A stretch of 64,000 nucleotides of DNA from Rhodamnia argentea (Eukaryota > Streptophyta > Magnoliopsida > Myrtales > Myrtaceae): contig NC_063160.1 of assembly GCF_020921035.1 (NCBI RefSeq), positions 1,818,501 to 1,882,500 on the forward strand. Direction: 5' to 3'. Numbering within the stretch: position 1 is the first letter of the stretch; every line of letters starts with the position of its first letter. Below the pieces are notes generated by a model. It saw only the letters and a program-made list of their open reading frames with translations. It ran no database searches and had not been told where the DNA came from. The translations under genes were made by a program, and so were the position numbers. Of the stretch, positions 32,701-45,085 are shown piece by piece.

Positions 32701-34748
32701 CCTGAAATGATAAATAATTTGCATGTATCACTTGTACGATTTGGTCATTTAATTATTTATGCAAGTAAAATTTCTAAAAAAGAAATGGTTTTTAGAGCCG
32801 GGATTTTAAGTATATGACTTTGTAGAAGGTTATCAAATCTTTTATAGGGTCAAGAAGGGACACAAAGTTAAAAGTTGATGAAAAAGCTTTGAAGGTTCAT
32901 GAACATTTAAACACTTTGTTAGAAATGAAATTTATTGCTTTTTGTAGTATTCGAGTTCGTTGTAATTAGGAAACTTCAAGAAGGATAAATGAATAGAAAT
33001 TAGCTCATAAGTTGTTGTCGGAGCTTGACGGCAAAAAACATGCGGACATAGTATTTTTTGGAGCGACTGATATATCCCGAAAAGCATATAGGGTTGTAGT
33101 TATCAAGAGTGAAAATTCACTGAGTTGAGGTTACTTGCGCATTCTATAGGCCTTGTTTATAATATTGGTTGTTTAGAATGGACACAGGTTTCATTGTTTA
33201 TGTACGAATGTTTACAATGGACATTGGTTTCTATGTTTATGTATCGAAATGTAATATCAGGTAACTAAGCCAATTGTAGCTTTTGTGTTGGAATACTTAT
33301 CTCTCTTTTGCACCTAGTGTTTTTTAAACCAAGGTTCATTACTTTTAGGACAAATACCATAAGATACACCAAATTACGCTAGACACAAATACTTTTTTTT
33401 TTTTTGTGTGTGTGTCGCTAAAAACCTAAACATGCCTACTATGACTCAAATACCTTGAACATTTTTTTGTGTCATGAAAAAATCGAAACTTATCCATGTG
33501 TGACATATATACCCTCTATTATAGTTCCATCTAGGGTATATTTGTCACATTGGCATAATAAGTTTATGGTTTTTATGACAATTTTTTTTTTTTGGAGTAT
33601 CTATGTTACAATGGGCAAGTTTAGAATTTTTAATGACAAAAAAAAAATATTGGAGTATGCAACGTCCTGGGTACTTTACTCCACGATTTTTATTTGTTTT
33701 TACGGTTTTATTATTTTCTCCCCCTTTCTTTGGACACCAAAAAACGACGGTAGGTGAACTAAATAAGTAGACATAGCAACTTCCAAAGCTTTTACAAACA
33801 TACGTAGTTTTATACATATGCATCATGTATATTTTATAGTACATCCTAACCTTCCGTTTGCTATGTACATTATTCAAAATTTTGGAAGGTTACTCGATGA
33901 CTACCGTAGTGCCCCTCCTTACTATTGCTAAGCTGCTATGTGACGACCCAGAAACTATATCCCATTATTCTACCGCTATTTAATTTATTTATTATTTTCT
34001 GCCAACCTTTTTTGTTACTAAAGTGAGAAATAGATGAGAAATTCAAATATGTGGTTGAATATGTAGATTTTGGTGCATCAATGAATTTATACTACGATGC
34101 GTGCTCATAGAAGATGAAATTATTGACATGTTGTATTGGGATTGGATGATAAGTACATAAATAATATAAGATGCATGTTGTAATTCTCCAGTGCATGAAT
34201 ATTTCATTATGAATATGATATTAATTAACGAACAAGTCAACATACAACTAATAAATGACACTCGTTGAATTATAATGATTCCTATAAGTGTTATGTGACT
34301 CGTTACTCATTATCATGTTGTAATTCTATAACTCGTTGGCCTTTTAACATCATCTTTGTATGAAGAGAAAGAGCATATAAGACCTATTATCATTGTGTTG
34401 TTGCTAATATATAACTTGTGATTATCGGGGTGGGCACATATACACTCTAAATGATAGCATTTGGCTCTGATATCATGTTAGAAAGCTTAACTCAAAAGCA
34501 TAAGTTCTTTAGTGGAGGGAATCATATGTACATACATAACATGCCCTCTCATTTTCACGTGATATTAATGTTTCAAAAAGAGGCCAAATCAAATGGTCTT
34601 GTTCGGAGTTTCGAACAAGCTCGCCACCCTCTATGAAAGTTTGAGGCGGCTAAACAAATACGGTTGTCAATTCTTGCGACAGCGCCGCCTATTCAACGGT
34701 AGGTGAATTAATGGCATCTAAGACATCTGGGAGTTACGAAGCACACGA
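32701..34748. other. Intergenic between array copies 3 and 4
   Basis: No gene frame. 34463-34485 reads TTGGCTCTGATATCATG, a complement of a primer-site-like motif, and is probably retrotransposon debris. 34636-34665 (AGTTTGAGGCGGCTAAACAAATA) matches 48519-48541 upstream of the 49.3-kb gene. Confidence 0.45.
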
Positions 34749-34756
34749 TATAAATA
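34749..34756 (+). promoter_or_regulatory. TATA box of monooxygenase array copy 4
   Basis: TATAAATA lies 98 bp upstream of the ATG at 34847, nearly the same spacing as in the 14.4-kb copy, followed by the shared AAGAGACTCCGTATC and ACACACGCACACAC blocks. Confidence 0.7.
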
Positions 34757-34846
34757 GCAGCCATAAGATAAGAGACTCCGTATCCCAATTCAAGAACAAA
34801 ACACACGCACACACACTCACAAGCTCGGATTAGAAGAGGACTATAT

Positions 34847-37800
34847 ATGGAGGAGGTGGTGATCGTGGGCGGGGGCATTGCGGGGCTAGCAACGGCGGTG
34901 GCCCTTAAGAAGGTCGGTGTCCGAGCCCTCATCCTCGAGAGATCGACGGAGCTACGAGCGATCGGGGCAGCTCTCGGTCTCTTCCCTAATGCGTGGGTCG
35001 CACTTGACGCGCTCGGGGTTTCGGACAAGCTCGCGGCCCTTTATGCTCCTTCGGACAAGTGAGGTCCTTGTTTGCTCCTTATATATGATTGGAAAGTGTC
35101 CTTGCTTGCTCCTTATACATGAAGCCGACTCTTGGAGGGTTAAAGATCTAAGATGCTTGATATTGAATCTATTTGACACTTTCTCATTAAGTAGAATAGT
35201 TAATTTTCCTTTATTGTATTCTGATTTTTTTTTTCGTGCTTGTCTATCAGGGGATACGTAACTAATGTCCAAACCAAATCGATTCAAGAAGTGCGTTATG
35301 CATCAAATGACCGGTGAATCTCAAATTCCTCTCATATTTTCTACCTACCCTTAACTCATCACCTATTTCCTTAATTTACTTTTGTAATGTTTTAGAGCGG
35401 TCAATTTGTGGTAATCTTCTACTACATATTCTATTCGGACAAAGTGCTACAAATGACCGACGGAAATATACCATGAACTGGAATTTAACCTCTATTTTTA
35501 CAGCTCATATTTGTAGAAGATCTCCAATCAATTAAGTTGGGAACATTAACAAAAAAGTCATAAACCTATTGCAATTGTGCAAATTTGGTCATAAACTTTT
35601 TTTCTGCCAATTTAGTCCAATTTTTTTGCATTTATGCCAATTTAGTTTATCCGGCCAACGTTGATTGGAAATTGCTGATGTGACGGTGTCAGTGCCGACG
35701 TGACAATTTTTAATATTTTTAAAAATGATTTATTTATTTTTTCTTTTTCTTTTTTTTCTTCCATAACTTCTTCCTCTAGCCGGTCGACGAGGTCCAATGA
35801 TCGGCCATTCGTCGGCCTCAGGCAAAGCTTGCCCTTGCCTGTCCCTGGCGAGGCCGTCCTTGCCAAGTGTCGAAGATAAAAGAAGAACAAAAAGAAAATA
35901 AAAATAAACAAAGAATAATTTAAAAAAAAATTAATATCATTGAAATATTACCACGTTAGTACCGACGGCGTCAAGTCAATGATTTCTGGCTAGAATTGTC
36001 CGATAGATCGAATTGGCACAAATGCAAAAGGTTTATGACTGAATTATCATAATTGCAATAGGTTTAAGAATTTTTTGGTAATTCTCCCCAATTAAGAATG
36101 ATAATTTCATCCTCTTTTGTTTAGATAAAATTAGATGATTTATCTAGATGATGTTCATCCTATGCATGTGTTCATCGTGCGCCAATGGTGGAAAACCATG
36201 CCTTGTGCATTAAGCAGGGATGGAGCTCCACCAAGAACAATTCACCGGAAAGTCTTGTTGGAAGCTCTGGCAGAGGAGCTTTCTCCAAATACCATCCGGT
36301 TCTCTTCCAAGATAACTTCCGTCGAAACCCAAGTAGAACAAGGCTCGCCCATTTGCATGGTCACGCTTGATGATGGGACCGTCATAAAGTCTAAGGTCTC
36401 TACAGTTCTCTCGAGTATACCTTCCTTTCAGAAATTGAAATAAGGCGAGGTGACTTGTCGGACTTTAATTTATCCGCCACCGTGATTACGGTACGTGTAG
36501 GCTGTTATCGGATGCGATGGGTTGCACTCTATCGTGGCCCGTTGGCTTGGTCTTCGCCCGCCGGTTTGTACAGGCCGGTCAGTAGTGCGCGGATTGTCCT
36601 TGTTCCCGGAGGGCCACAGACTTGAGCCCGGCGTGATTCAACAATTTGTAGACGTGGGTAAGAGGGCAGGTTTTATTGCTCTCAATGACAAGGAATTGTA
36701 CTGGTTCTGCGTGGTGATGGGTTCTCCAAAAGGTACCATACATAAGATTGAATTTATATATTCTGCCTTCTAAACATGATGGTTTTTTCTTCTTCTTCTT
36801 TTTTCCATTATAGGGAGTGAGTCGCTCTTTCCTTTATATACTGCAATGGAAAGGTAGCCAGATTGCTTTTAGGGGAAAAAGAAGAAATAGTTATGAATAA
36901 TTGTCTCATAAATTGGGGGGAAATTTCAAAAGAGGCCCGAAGTACCTTCATTTTCTCAAATAAGAACCCGACCTTAACCTTATTTTAAATAAGGGCCTGA
37001 AGTGCTCTCATTATCTTAAATAAGAACTTGAAGTGGAGACTGTTTCAAATAACACTTGAAGTGACCTTATCAATCTCAAAAGAGGGATCCGACTCACCAG
37101 TTGCTGAGGGCATTTCGATCATTTGGTATTTTTATTATTTATTATTTTCTTTTTTTAGTTTTCAATTTTTTTTTTAAAAAAACTAAGAAGTGAAACAAAA
37201 AATGAAACACAAGCGGGAGGGCAGCCCCTCCCGCTTGTGGCTGCCCGTCGAATGCTAGTGGGGCGGCGGCTAGGGCCAATGGGGTCGCGGGCGCCTCGGC
37301 TAAGGCCTGGCGGCCCTCGCTCGAACCGAGAGAGGCCTCGACCCTCGACGGAGGTTCGACAACCATCGCCTTGGACTAGCGGCCCTTGCCTAGATCTAGG
37401 AGAGGGTGCTCACCCTCGCCTCCGGTCGATGGGGTCGTCGGCCCTTGCCAAGATGCAGGTGATCTCTCCCGCCATCGTCGTCACCCCATCGACGTTGGGG
37501 CAGCATCCCTAGGTGGGAAGCCCAAGCCCTCCCCCAAAAAAAAGTGCTTTCCTTTTTTTTTTTTTCACTTTTAGTTTTTTTTTTATTTAGTTTAACTAAA
37601 ACATAGGTTAAAATTGTATTTTGACGAAAATTTCCTTGATTGTTTGAAATATTTAGCCGGCTAGCCAGTCAAGAAAGTCAGGCCCTTATTTGAAACAATC
37701 ATGGCCACTTCAAGCTAGTATTTAAGAAAATGATGACACTTCGGGCTCTTATTTGAGGAAATGAGAGCCTTTGGGGCTCATAATTGAAATTTTTTCTAAA

Positions 37801-38468
37801 TTGGGGGAGGACTGTATAATAATAGCTCACTGGACTATGACACCGCTTTAATTATAATAGCTCACTAATCTTCCTTGACTCCTAACGTTTCAATTCGGCA
37901 ACGTGTAGAAAAACTAGATCCAGAAATGATACAAAGGGAAGTGAGCGAGAATTTGGCAAAGGACTTTCCCCCCGTGTACATCGATGTCGTCGAGCACTCC
38001 GATCTTTCGAGCGTGACATGGGGCCCGCTGATGTTCCGATATCCTTGGGACGTCCTGTTCGGAAACCTAGCCCGATCAAACATCACAGTGGCCGGAGACG
38101 CTATGCACCCGATGACCCCTGACATGGGCCAGGGCGGATGTGCTGCGCTCGAGGATGCGGTGGTATTGGGCCGGCACCTGGGGGACGCGATTTCCAAGCG
38201 CGGCGGCGAACTCGTGGCTCGAGACATCGGATTCGCTATACAGAAGTATGTAAAGGAGAGGAGATTGAGGGCGACGGCGTTGATAGCAGCGTCGTACTTG
38301 TCGGGGTGGCTTCAACAAGGTGGGTCCAGTCGATTGATGAGGTTCCTAAGGGATGTGGTGTTCTATAGGCTTCTCATTACTAGACTATTCAACGCGACAC
38401 GATATGATTGTGGGAAGCTTCCTAGTGTCTCCTCTTTACCTTCATCTGGTTCCAAAAGCTCCATCTAA
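34847..38468 (+). CDS. FAD-dependent monooxygenase, MO1/MO2-like (array copy 4, open)
   Basis: Exons 34847-35058, 35251-35313, 36218-36395, 36501-36732 and 37909-38468 join to 1245 bp (414 aa). Residues 1-30 form the FAD Rossmann motif MEEVVIVGGGIAGLATAVAL. The DG motif is VIGCDGLHS (exon 4) and the second FAD motif is AGDAMHPMTPDMGQGG (exon 5). The fold is that of PHBH/salicylate-hydroxylase-type class A flavin monooxygenases, which use NAD(P)H and O2. The substrate of this plant clade is not established to my knowledge. There is no transit peptide or membrane segment, so a cytosolic enzyme is likely. The exon 5 acceptor used by paralogues is lost (AAC for AAG at 37900-37902), but an AG at 37907-37908 keeps frame with loss of a few codons. 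Introns 2 and 4 each carry a MITE. Confidence 0.82.
35529..36096. mobile_element. Mutator-like MITE (family B) in intron 2 of array copy 4
   Basis: CAATTAAG at 35529-35536 and 36089-36096 flank a body with ends GGGAACATTAACAAAAAAGT and TTTTTTGGTAATTCTCCC; both ends contain AAACCTATTGCAATT or its complement. The GC-rich core is at 35765-35865. Confidence 0.78.
36909..37805. mobile_element. Mutator-like MITE in intron 4 of array copy 4, 9-bp target duplication
   Basis: TAAATTGGG at 36909-36917 and 37797-37805 flank an 879-bp body. Terminal parts are imperfect inverted repeats built of AAATAAGRRCCYGAAGTG-type phrases. The core at 37210-37510 is very GC-rich. No transposase. Confidence 0.78.
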
Positions 38469-38696
38469 TTACCCTGTTGCAATTCATATCTGAGAACTCC
38501 ATGTAACGGTCTTATAATTTGTTGTCAATAAAGGGTGATGGAGTTTATTGCAATCATATTGGAAAAGTTCCTGGTATTGTTTGTCTCGCGATCGTCCTCG
38601 TATTTTTTTCTTTTTGGTCAATTCGTAAGAACCTGTTCACTTGATGATCAGTTGCATCATGGAGGATTTGATTCGGGACACTTCTTTCTAAGTTTG

Positions 38697-39484
38697 TGTT
38701 GCGCGGAACAAACGATCGAACAATAAATAGACAGAACAAGAAAATAAATCGGACACCGGATGTACGTGGTTCGGTCGTAGAGACCTACGTCCACGGGAAG
38801 AGTAGCAACGAATTCCACTATAGAACGAGCGATACACGGAGATTACATAACCACATTCGAGTAACTCAAACACTCTCGGTGTTTCCCAAACCCCAATTAC
38901 ATCCAATAACGCACACAGTGTTTAGCCCCCAATTCCTAACGATATTCTCGCAAAGGAATTAACACAAATCTAACCTCAAGATTTAATCGGCTTCGACACT
39001 TGAATTCTTGATGTAATTCCACGAACAAAACCCACGAATGAAACCCTTGCAAAGCACTCAATGAATGGCACTTCAGGACTCTCTTTCAAAAGTCATCTAT
39101 AAAGCAAACTTGAAAAGCATTTTATATTAAACCCACCACCAAAGAGTGTGCAGATTTCCACCGTGAAGATAGTTACAACAAGATCTCAAACTTGGACTTT
39201 CTTACTCCTGCACGCAACTTTTTCAACAACAAGAAAGCAAATCTTATCTTTTCTTTCATTGTCGTTGTCTTCAAGGAGTCCACTTTGAACCAAATATCCT
39301 CATTATTTGGCCAAAGTCAAAGATTGCACTTTTCCCTTTTCTCATCCTTTCACGTGAACACATATCCACCGGCAAATATATGTGCTAATCTTTTTTTTTT
39401 TTTCGTTCTTTCACGTGCTCGAGCATCCACACAATACATCGTCGGATTTCGTTCGAACTCAAACTCGAGACATATATTTTAACA
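38697..39484 (-). repeat. 3' LTR of the copia element
   Basis: 788 bp, begins TGTTGCGCGGAACAAACG and ends ATATATTTTAACA on the plus strand. It differs from its partner by scattered substitutions and by poly-T length near 39391. Confidence 0.95.
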
Positions 39485-41785
39485 ATCTCCACCTTGGCTC
39501 GACGTTTGAGCCATGTCACAATCGCTTCTCTATAATCCGAACATCATCTGCTACTCTCCCAATAGCCCCAATGGGCTCAATCGCCAGAGATATCATCCAA
39601 GTCCAAGCCGCGCTTGAACTTCGCCGTAATCGTGGACCTCATCAGAATACCAATCGAACATGCACCTTTAATCGCTCTACAAGGACATTCTGACACAAGC
39701 TCTTTAATCGCAGATAAAGCAAAACCACCGTTGCATCCATATCTGTCGGGAGATCGAACACGTACCTTATCAATATCGGCAGTTACAACAACCGTTGGCT
39801 CTACGGGCTCCACCTCGCTACAAGCACCATCTGTGTCGATTATCACGCTAGTACTCGCTACCTCGGGAGTTTACGGTTGCAACTCCACCTCAAGCCGAAC
39901 ACCGTTTAGATCCGTATTTATACCGCCACGAACACTCCTACCCCGAAGTGCTGGAGACTCGTCAAAGGTAACTTTTCTGCTGCGAATAGGTGAATTTATA
40001 TTTGAGCACCACAACCGATAGCCTCGCTCACCTCGTGCATAGCCATGGAATATGCACCTTGCCCTCACATCGAGCTTACCATCACTTACTCGATAATAAC
40101 ACGGGCAACCAAACATTCTAAAAGTAGAATAATTAGCAACGTTACCCGACCACACTTCTTCGGGAGTCCGAAATCCGATCGCGATCGATGGAGATCCGTT
40201 CACCGGGTAGCTCACCATACTAAGTGCATCCGCTAGAACTCTTCTAGCCATACCAGCACTAGAGATCATTTTATGGGTCATCTCTAGTAATGTTACGCTC
40301 ATCAATTCTGCAACCTGTTGTGGTTTATTGGCACTAGTGCGGTGTTTCACTATGCCATTTATCATGCAGAATTTATTTACTAGCTTTGAGCGAAACTCCA
40401 TGCTACTGTCGGTTCGCACATGCTTGATCGATTTAGTAGTCTCCACCTCGATCAAAGCTCTCGATCGCGTGTTCCCGACAACAGCATCAAACTTGTGCTT
40501 CGACACACTCACCCAAGTCTTTCTCGAGCGGTCGTTAGACCCTCGAACAGATGTCGACGTCTCCAGAGCGAAACTTGTCAATGTCTTACCTTGAAGTTCA
40601 TACGGGCTTCCATGCTTGATTCCTTTCATTATCACCAAGGCACCTCGAACTACCTTTAGAACTCCACCTTGTGAAGAATACCGCATCCCAAGCTGAATCT
40701 AGGGCACCCAAGGAAATTAAGTTCTTTTTCAGTGCTGGAACGTGTCTTACTTCGGTCAACGTCCTCACAATACCATCATGCATCCCGATTTTAACATCAC
40801 CAATACCCACAACATCGCATTCGGCGTTGTAACCCAACCGCACTTTACTACTATCTGTGCACCGATAAGTAGCAAACCGGTTTCTATTTGGTGTAGCATG
40901 AAAAGAACAACCAGAATCCATAATCCATCCGTCAAATGACGAATTCTCGATGTGAGACAAGACACTATCGACACCATCAGAATTTTTCTCTACTGCTGCA
41001 ATATCATCCGCAGATTCAACTCTAATTTCCTTACCTTTCTCATTTTTCAGCTTTAAGCAATTCCTTCTAAGATGCCCTCTCTTGCCACAATTCCAACAGA
41101 CGGCACCACCGGTCCTAGGATCGATGCGTCTATTCGAGTTCATACTACTTCTACTACCACGGGTATCAGTCCTTCCTCTATTTTCACCTACTAAAGCGGT
41201 AGATACATATTCGCGAGATTCTCTTCTACGGATGTCCTCACTTAAAATCAAATCTCGAATACCATCAAACGTCAAACTTGTTGACCCGGAGGAATTACTA
41301 ACAGCAGTAACTGTAGTATTCCAGCTATCGGGCAATGAGGATAATAGAATCAAAGCACATACCTCATCTTCAAAGTCAATATCGACCGAACTCAATTGAC
41401 TAACGATCACATTGAATTCATTGATATGATTAGTAACTGACGCACCTTCGCTCATCTTCAAATTAAATAGACGCCGCATCAAATAGACCTTGTTGATTGC
41501 AGAGGGCTTCTCGTACATATCCAACGGGGCTTTCATCAAACCCGCAGTGGTTTTCTCTTTGACGATATTAAACGCGACGTTACGAGCCAACGTCAGCCCA
41601 ATAACACCCGGCGCTCGTCTATCCAGTAGTTCCCAATCGGCTTGCTTCATCGTCTCTGGTTTCTCCCCGGATAGGGGCAAGTGCGGCTTCATCCGATATA
41701 GATAATCCTCAATCTGCATCTTCCAGAAACCAAAGTCCTTCCCCTCAAATTTGTCGATTTTCACTTTTACTTCTTCTATCGCCAT
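39485..41785 (-). pseudogene. Copia Gag-Pol remnant
   Basis: The frame 40598-41785 starts MAIEEVKVKIDKFEGKDFGF, the usual copia Gag opening, and contains the zinc knuckle CWNCGKRGHLRRNC and the protease active-site motif DSGCSFHAT. After a frame break, 39871-40686 shows the integrase region (WVSVSKHKFDAV, FGCPCYYRV, CIFHGYARGERGYRLW). Catalytic integrase residues are not all recognisable. A short frame at 39577-39846 contains KFKRGLDLDD, like the end of copia RNase H, so the deletion joins the integrase tail to the RNase H tail. Confidence 0.85.
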
Positions 41786-41825
41786 TGATTCGCTTCAACT
41801 CGACAAGCCTGGCTCTGATACCAAT

Positions 41826-42612
41826 TGTTGCGCGGAACAAGCGATCGAACAATAAATAGACAGAACAAGAAAATAAATCGGACACCGGATGTACGTGGTT
41901 CGGTCGTAGAGACCTACGTCCACGGGAAGAGTAGCAACAAATTCCACTATAGAACGAGCGATACACGGAGATTACAGAACCACACTCGAGTAACTCAAAC
42001 ACTCTCGGTGTTTCCCAAACCCCAATTACATCCAATAACGCACACGGTGTTTAGCCCCCAATTCCTAGCGATATTCTCAAAAAAGAATTAACACAAATCT
42101 AACCTCAAGATTTAATCGGCTTCGACACTTGAATTCTTGATGTAATTCCACGAACAAAACCCACGAATGAAACCCTTGCAAAGCACTCAATGAATGGCAC
42201 TTCAGGACTCTCTTTCAAAAGTCATCTATAAAGCAAACTTGAGAAGCATTTTATATTAAACCCACCACCAAAGAGTGTGCAGATTTCCACCGTGAAGATA
42301 GTTACAACAAGATCTCAAACTTGGACTTTCTTACTCCTGCACGCAACTTTTTCAACAACAAGAAAGCAAATCTTATCTTTTCTTTCATTGTCGTTGTCTT
42401 CAAGGAGTCCACTTTGAACCAAATATCCTCATTATTTGGCCAAAGTCAAAGATTGCACTTTTCCCTTTTCTCATCCTTTCACGTGAACACATATCCACCG
42501 GCAAATATATGTGCTAATCTTTTTTTTTTTTCGTTCTTTCACGTGCTCGAGCATCCACACAATACATCGTCGGATTTCGTTCGAACTCAAACTCGAGACA
42601 TATATTTTAACA
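41826..42612 (-). repeat. 5' LTR of the copia element
   Basis: 787 bp, begins TGTTGCGCGGAACAAGCG on the plus strand. It lies next to the primer site, hence is the 5' LTR for this minus-strand element. Confidence 0.95.
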
Positions 42613-42617
42613 GTTTG

Positions 42618-43150
42618 GCTTAAAATCGAGCCTAAAAAAGCACAACAAGATGCCATCTCTACAAGGTTACACAAAAATAAACATAGAGCACTTCGGGTGG
42701 ATTAAACTTCACTAAACCTATATGAGCGAATATTCAACGTCTTCGGTCACTTTCCCCATTTGTGCTCGGGAAGGCTAAGTAGAGCGTGACTGGATGCTCA
42801 ATCGGCAATGATCGGCAATTTGACGCGTTGGAAACGAGCCTCAGTTTAGCATTAGTGTTTGCGGTTTTGAATAAGAATCTCTAGTTGTTAGGATTTGTCA
42901 ATTTGCAACATTGGTAGCTAGTAGATCAACATAGTCGTCCACAATCGTGATTTAGACAGTAGATGCTTATTGGTTTCGTGCGGTAGAGGGATGGGGGGAG
43001 TGGGACGGGTTTAAATTAGTACAGGCGACAACCTTTTATTTGATTAATCAACTCAACTCAATGGTGTGGACACATATGTACGGAAGCAACCTGGAGTTCC
43101 TTTTCCAAAGATGTTGCCAGTGTTTTTGTTGTGCTAGTAGAGAAAAGGGT
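42618..43150 (+). repeat. Segmentally duplicated 3' flank of the monooxygenase unit (copy at array copy 4)
   Basis: Continues the match to 17500-17960 that is interrupted by the copia insertion: AGAGCACTTCGG, GTGCTCGGGAAGGCTAA, TTGGAAACGAGCCTCA, CAACATTGGTAGCTAGTAG and GCTAGTAGAGAAAAGGG. Confidence 0.8.
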
Positions 43151-44179
43151 TTTCAATAAGGTGTTGAGATATACGTGTGAGTTGTATTAAAAAAAAATTT
43201 ATATAAAAAAATTGGTGTGGTATGGAACTATAAAACACCGACACTCTTTGGAGGTCTACGTATCGTGTTCTACACTTTTCGACACTCTCCCAATACTCTT
43301 CGATATGCGACAGATCTATAGTCGGCGCTTCGGACACGCTAGCGAGTCCAGCATCCCGACATGCCATTTTGACTCACACGAGTTAATTTGAAGCATTTTC
43401 AATAAATTAGGAACCAAAATGTAAATTTATCAAAAATATATATACTTAAGTCATATACCCAGCCACTCCAAAATTAATATACTTAGCCAGTCAAAAAATA
43501 AACTAATTGTGATAAAACAAAAGAAGAAGAAGAAGAAGAAGAAGCTCACTGCCGATATAATTGATCATATATATATACAAGTATATATTTAATATACAAT
43601 GTATGTCAAAATTTTCTATTTTTTTAGAATGACGTGTCGGCGTGTCGTGTCGTGTCATGTCATATCGTGTTGCGTGTTGGTATCGATGCTACTTAGGTGT
43701 TGAATAATTAATGATTCTAATTGGCTCATAACTCATTATTTTAAGTATTTGAGTGAAGATGAGTTCAGTTGGATATATTGATAAGTTTGGGCTTGAATTC
43801 TCCTTTGGCGATCTTCCAGCTCGAGGCAAAAAATTTTCTCTTCAAACCACCGGATGTATCGTCGAATATGCGCCATGTATACAAAATAATCCTTCATTAT
43901 GAAGTTACCATTGAAATCATAATGGGGCACCATCCCATTCTCTCTTTCGCTTTCCCTTTCTTGTACCCAGATACCAGACCCCCATTGTAACAGATCTAAA
44001 TTGCCATAGCCGCAAGCATCGACCCTCTCCAGCAGCTCGTCCCCCAACCATTGCCCTGCCCAGCCCTCCCTTTCCCTTCTCTGTCTCTCTCACATCTATT
44101 ACATCTATTAACACGTTCTCTCTCGTGTTCCTACCTCTCGTCAACACCCCATTTACATTTCCTTTCACCAAATTTGGGG
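43151..44179. other. Intergenic with simple repeats
   Basis: Holds an (AAG)n tract at 43521-43545, an (AT)n tract near 43566-43577 and a GTGTCGTGTC-type array at 43633-43680. Frames on either strand look accidental. Confidence 0.5.
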
Positions 44180-45085
44180 AGAGTAAACCTGTCAAATAGG
44201 TGGATCTGATTGGATTATGAATGGTCCAACTCAAATTGATACATTAACCTGTTTAAGACTGATTTATTTGTAATACAAATTTCTTGACATATACCCGAAC
44301 CGATTCATACATAACCCATATTGCTAATACACTTCCACATTTATCCCAATCTAAGAAAACTTGTTTCTTATAATTTTTTTAAAATCCTATGTTGCTATAA
44401 CACTTCCGTGCAATACAAATTTAGTAGAAATTTTTTCTAATTTTCCTTTTCTAAAAAAGACGGATTTTTTATTTTTTATTTTAATTTGTTATGATTTGTT
44501 TATTTTTTTAGTTTATATTTTTCTTTCTTTCCTTGTCTTTTTTTTTTTTTTTCATATGAAGTCCTGCGAGGATAGCTAGTCGACCCTCACTGGTCATAGG
44601 CAAGTGTAGGCCAACCCTCAATGGCCACTTGGCGAGGGCTACGAAGGCCTCGCTAGTAGCAACTAGCGAGCAAGGCCGTGGCCCTTACCCGGATAGCCTC
44701 ACCTGCTGGTGGCGAGGGCTTCATGGCCCTCACCTAGTGGCAACACCGGACTTCGTAAAAAAAAAAAACATAAAATTAAAAATTAAAAAGAAATTAAAAA
44801 GAAATTAAAATATAAAAAATTATAAAAATCCTATTAATTGTTGGATCTCTTAAATGGGTTAAGTCCATATGATAGTGAAGGGTAGATGTCTCTTTAATGG
44901 GTTGTCTTAAGTGGGTTGTAAATGGATTTGCAATTGACCCATTTATAACCCACTCATTTTGGCTTCTTTATTTTGTTGATCCGTTATGCTAGCCTGCCAA
45001 GTTTGTTATGACACATTTATGATCCATTTAAATGCTTGTGGGTTATCAAATGGGTTTTGGACTCATTTTGACAAGTCTAAAGAAG
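44180..45085. mobile_element. MITE-like element family D, copy 2, with GC-rich core
   Basis: Ends AAACCTGTCAAATAGGTGG and GGGTTTTGGACTCATTTTGACAAGTCTA are imperfect complements. The interior repeats ACCCATTTATAACCCAC-type phrases and has a GC-rich core at 44570-44755 (GCGAGGGCTACGAAGGCC and similar). Boundaries approximate. Confidence 0.5.

Larger units (their letters stand above)
38692..42617 (-). mobile_element. Ty1/copia LTR retrotransposon with internal deletion
   Basis: The element spans 38697-42612 with 5-bp target duplications GTTTG at 38692-38696 and 42613-42617. LTRs are 38697-39484 and 41826-42612, both TG...CA (TGTTGCGCGG to TTTTAACA). The primer site is at 41810-41823 (complement TGGTATCAGAGCCA, initiator tRNA-Met), so transcription runs leftward. 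The purine tract AAGGTGGAGAT abuts the left LTR. The internal region is only 2341 bp: Gag, protease and part of integrase remain, while reverse transcriptase and most of RNase H are gone. The LTRs differ at about a dozen sites by eye, so insertion was fairly recent. Confidence 0.95.

Noticed and set aside
37237..37574. GC-rich open frames between the monooxygenase exons
   Set aside because: They lie inside the core of a Mutator-like MITE with target duplications; open frames in GC-rich sequence are expected by chance.
43134..43367. 77-codon minus-strand frame (EAPTIDLSHIEEYWESVEK)
   Set aside because: No homology recognised, and it adjoins a GTGTC-type repeat array that can give long accidental frames.
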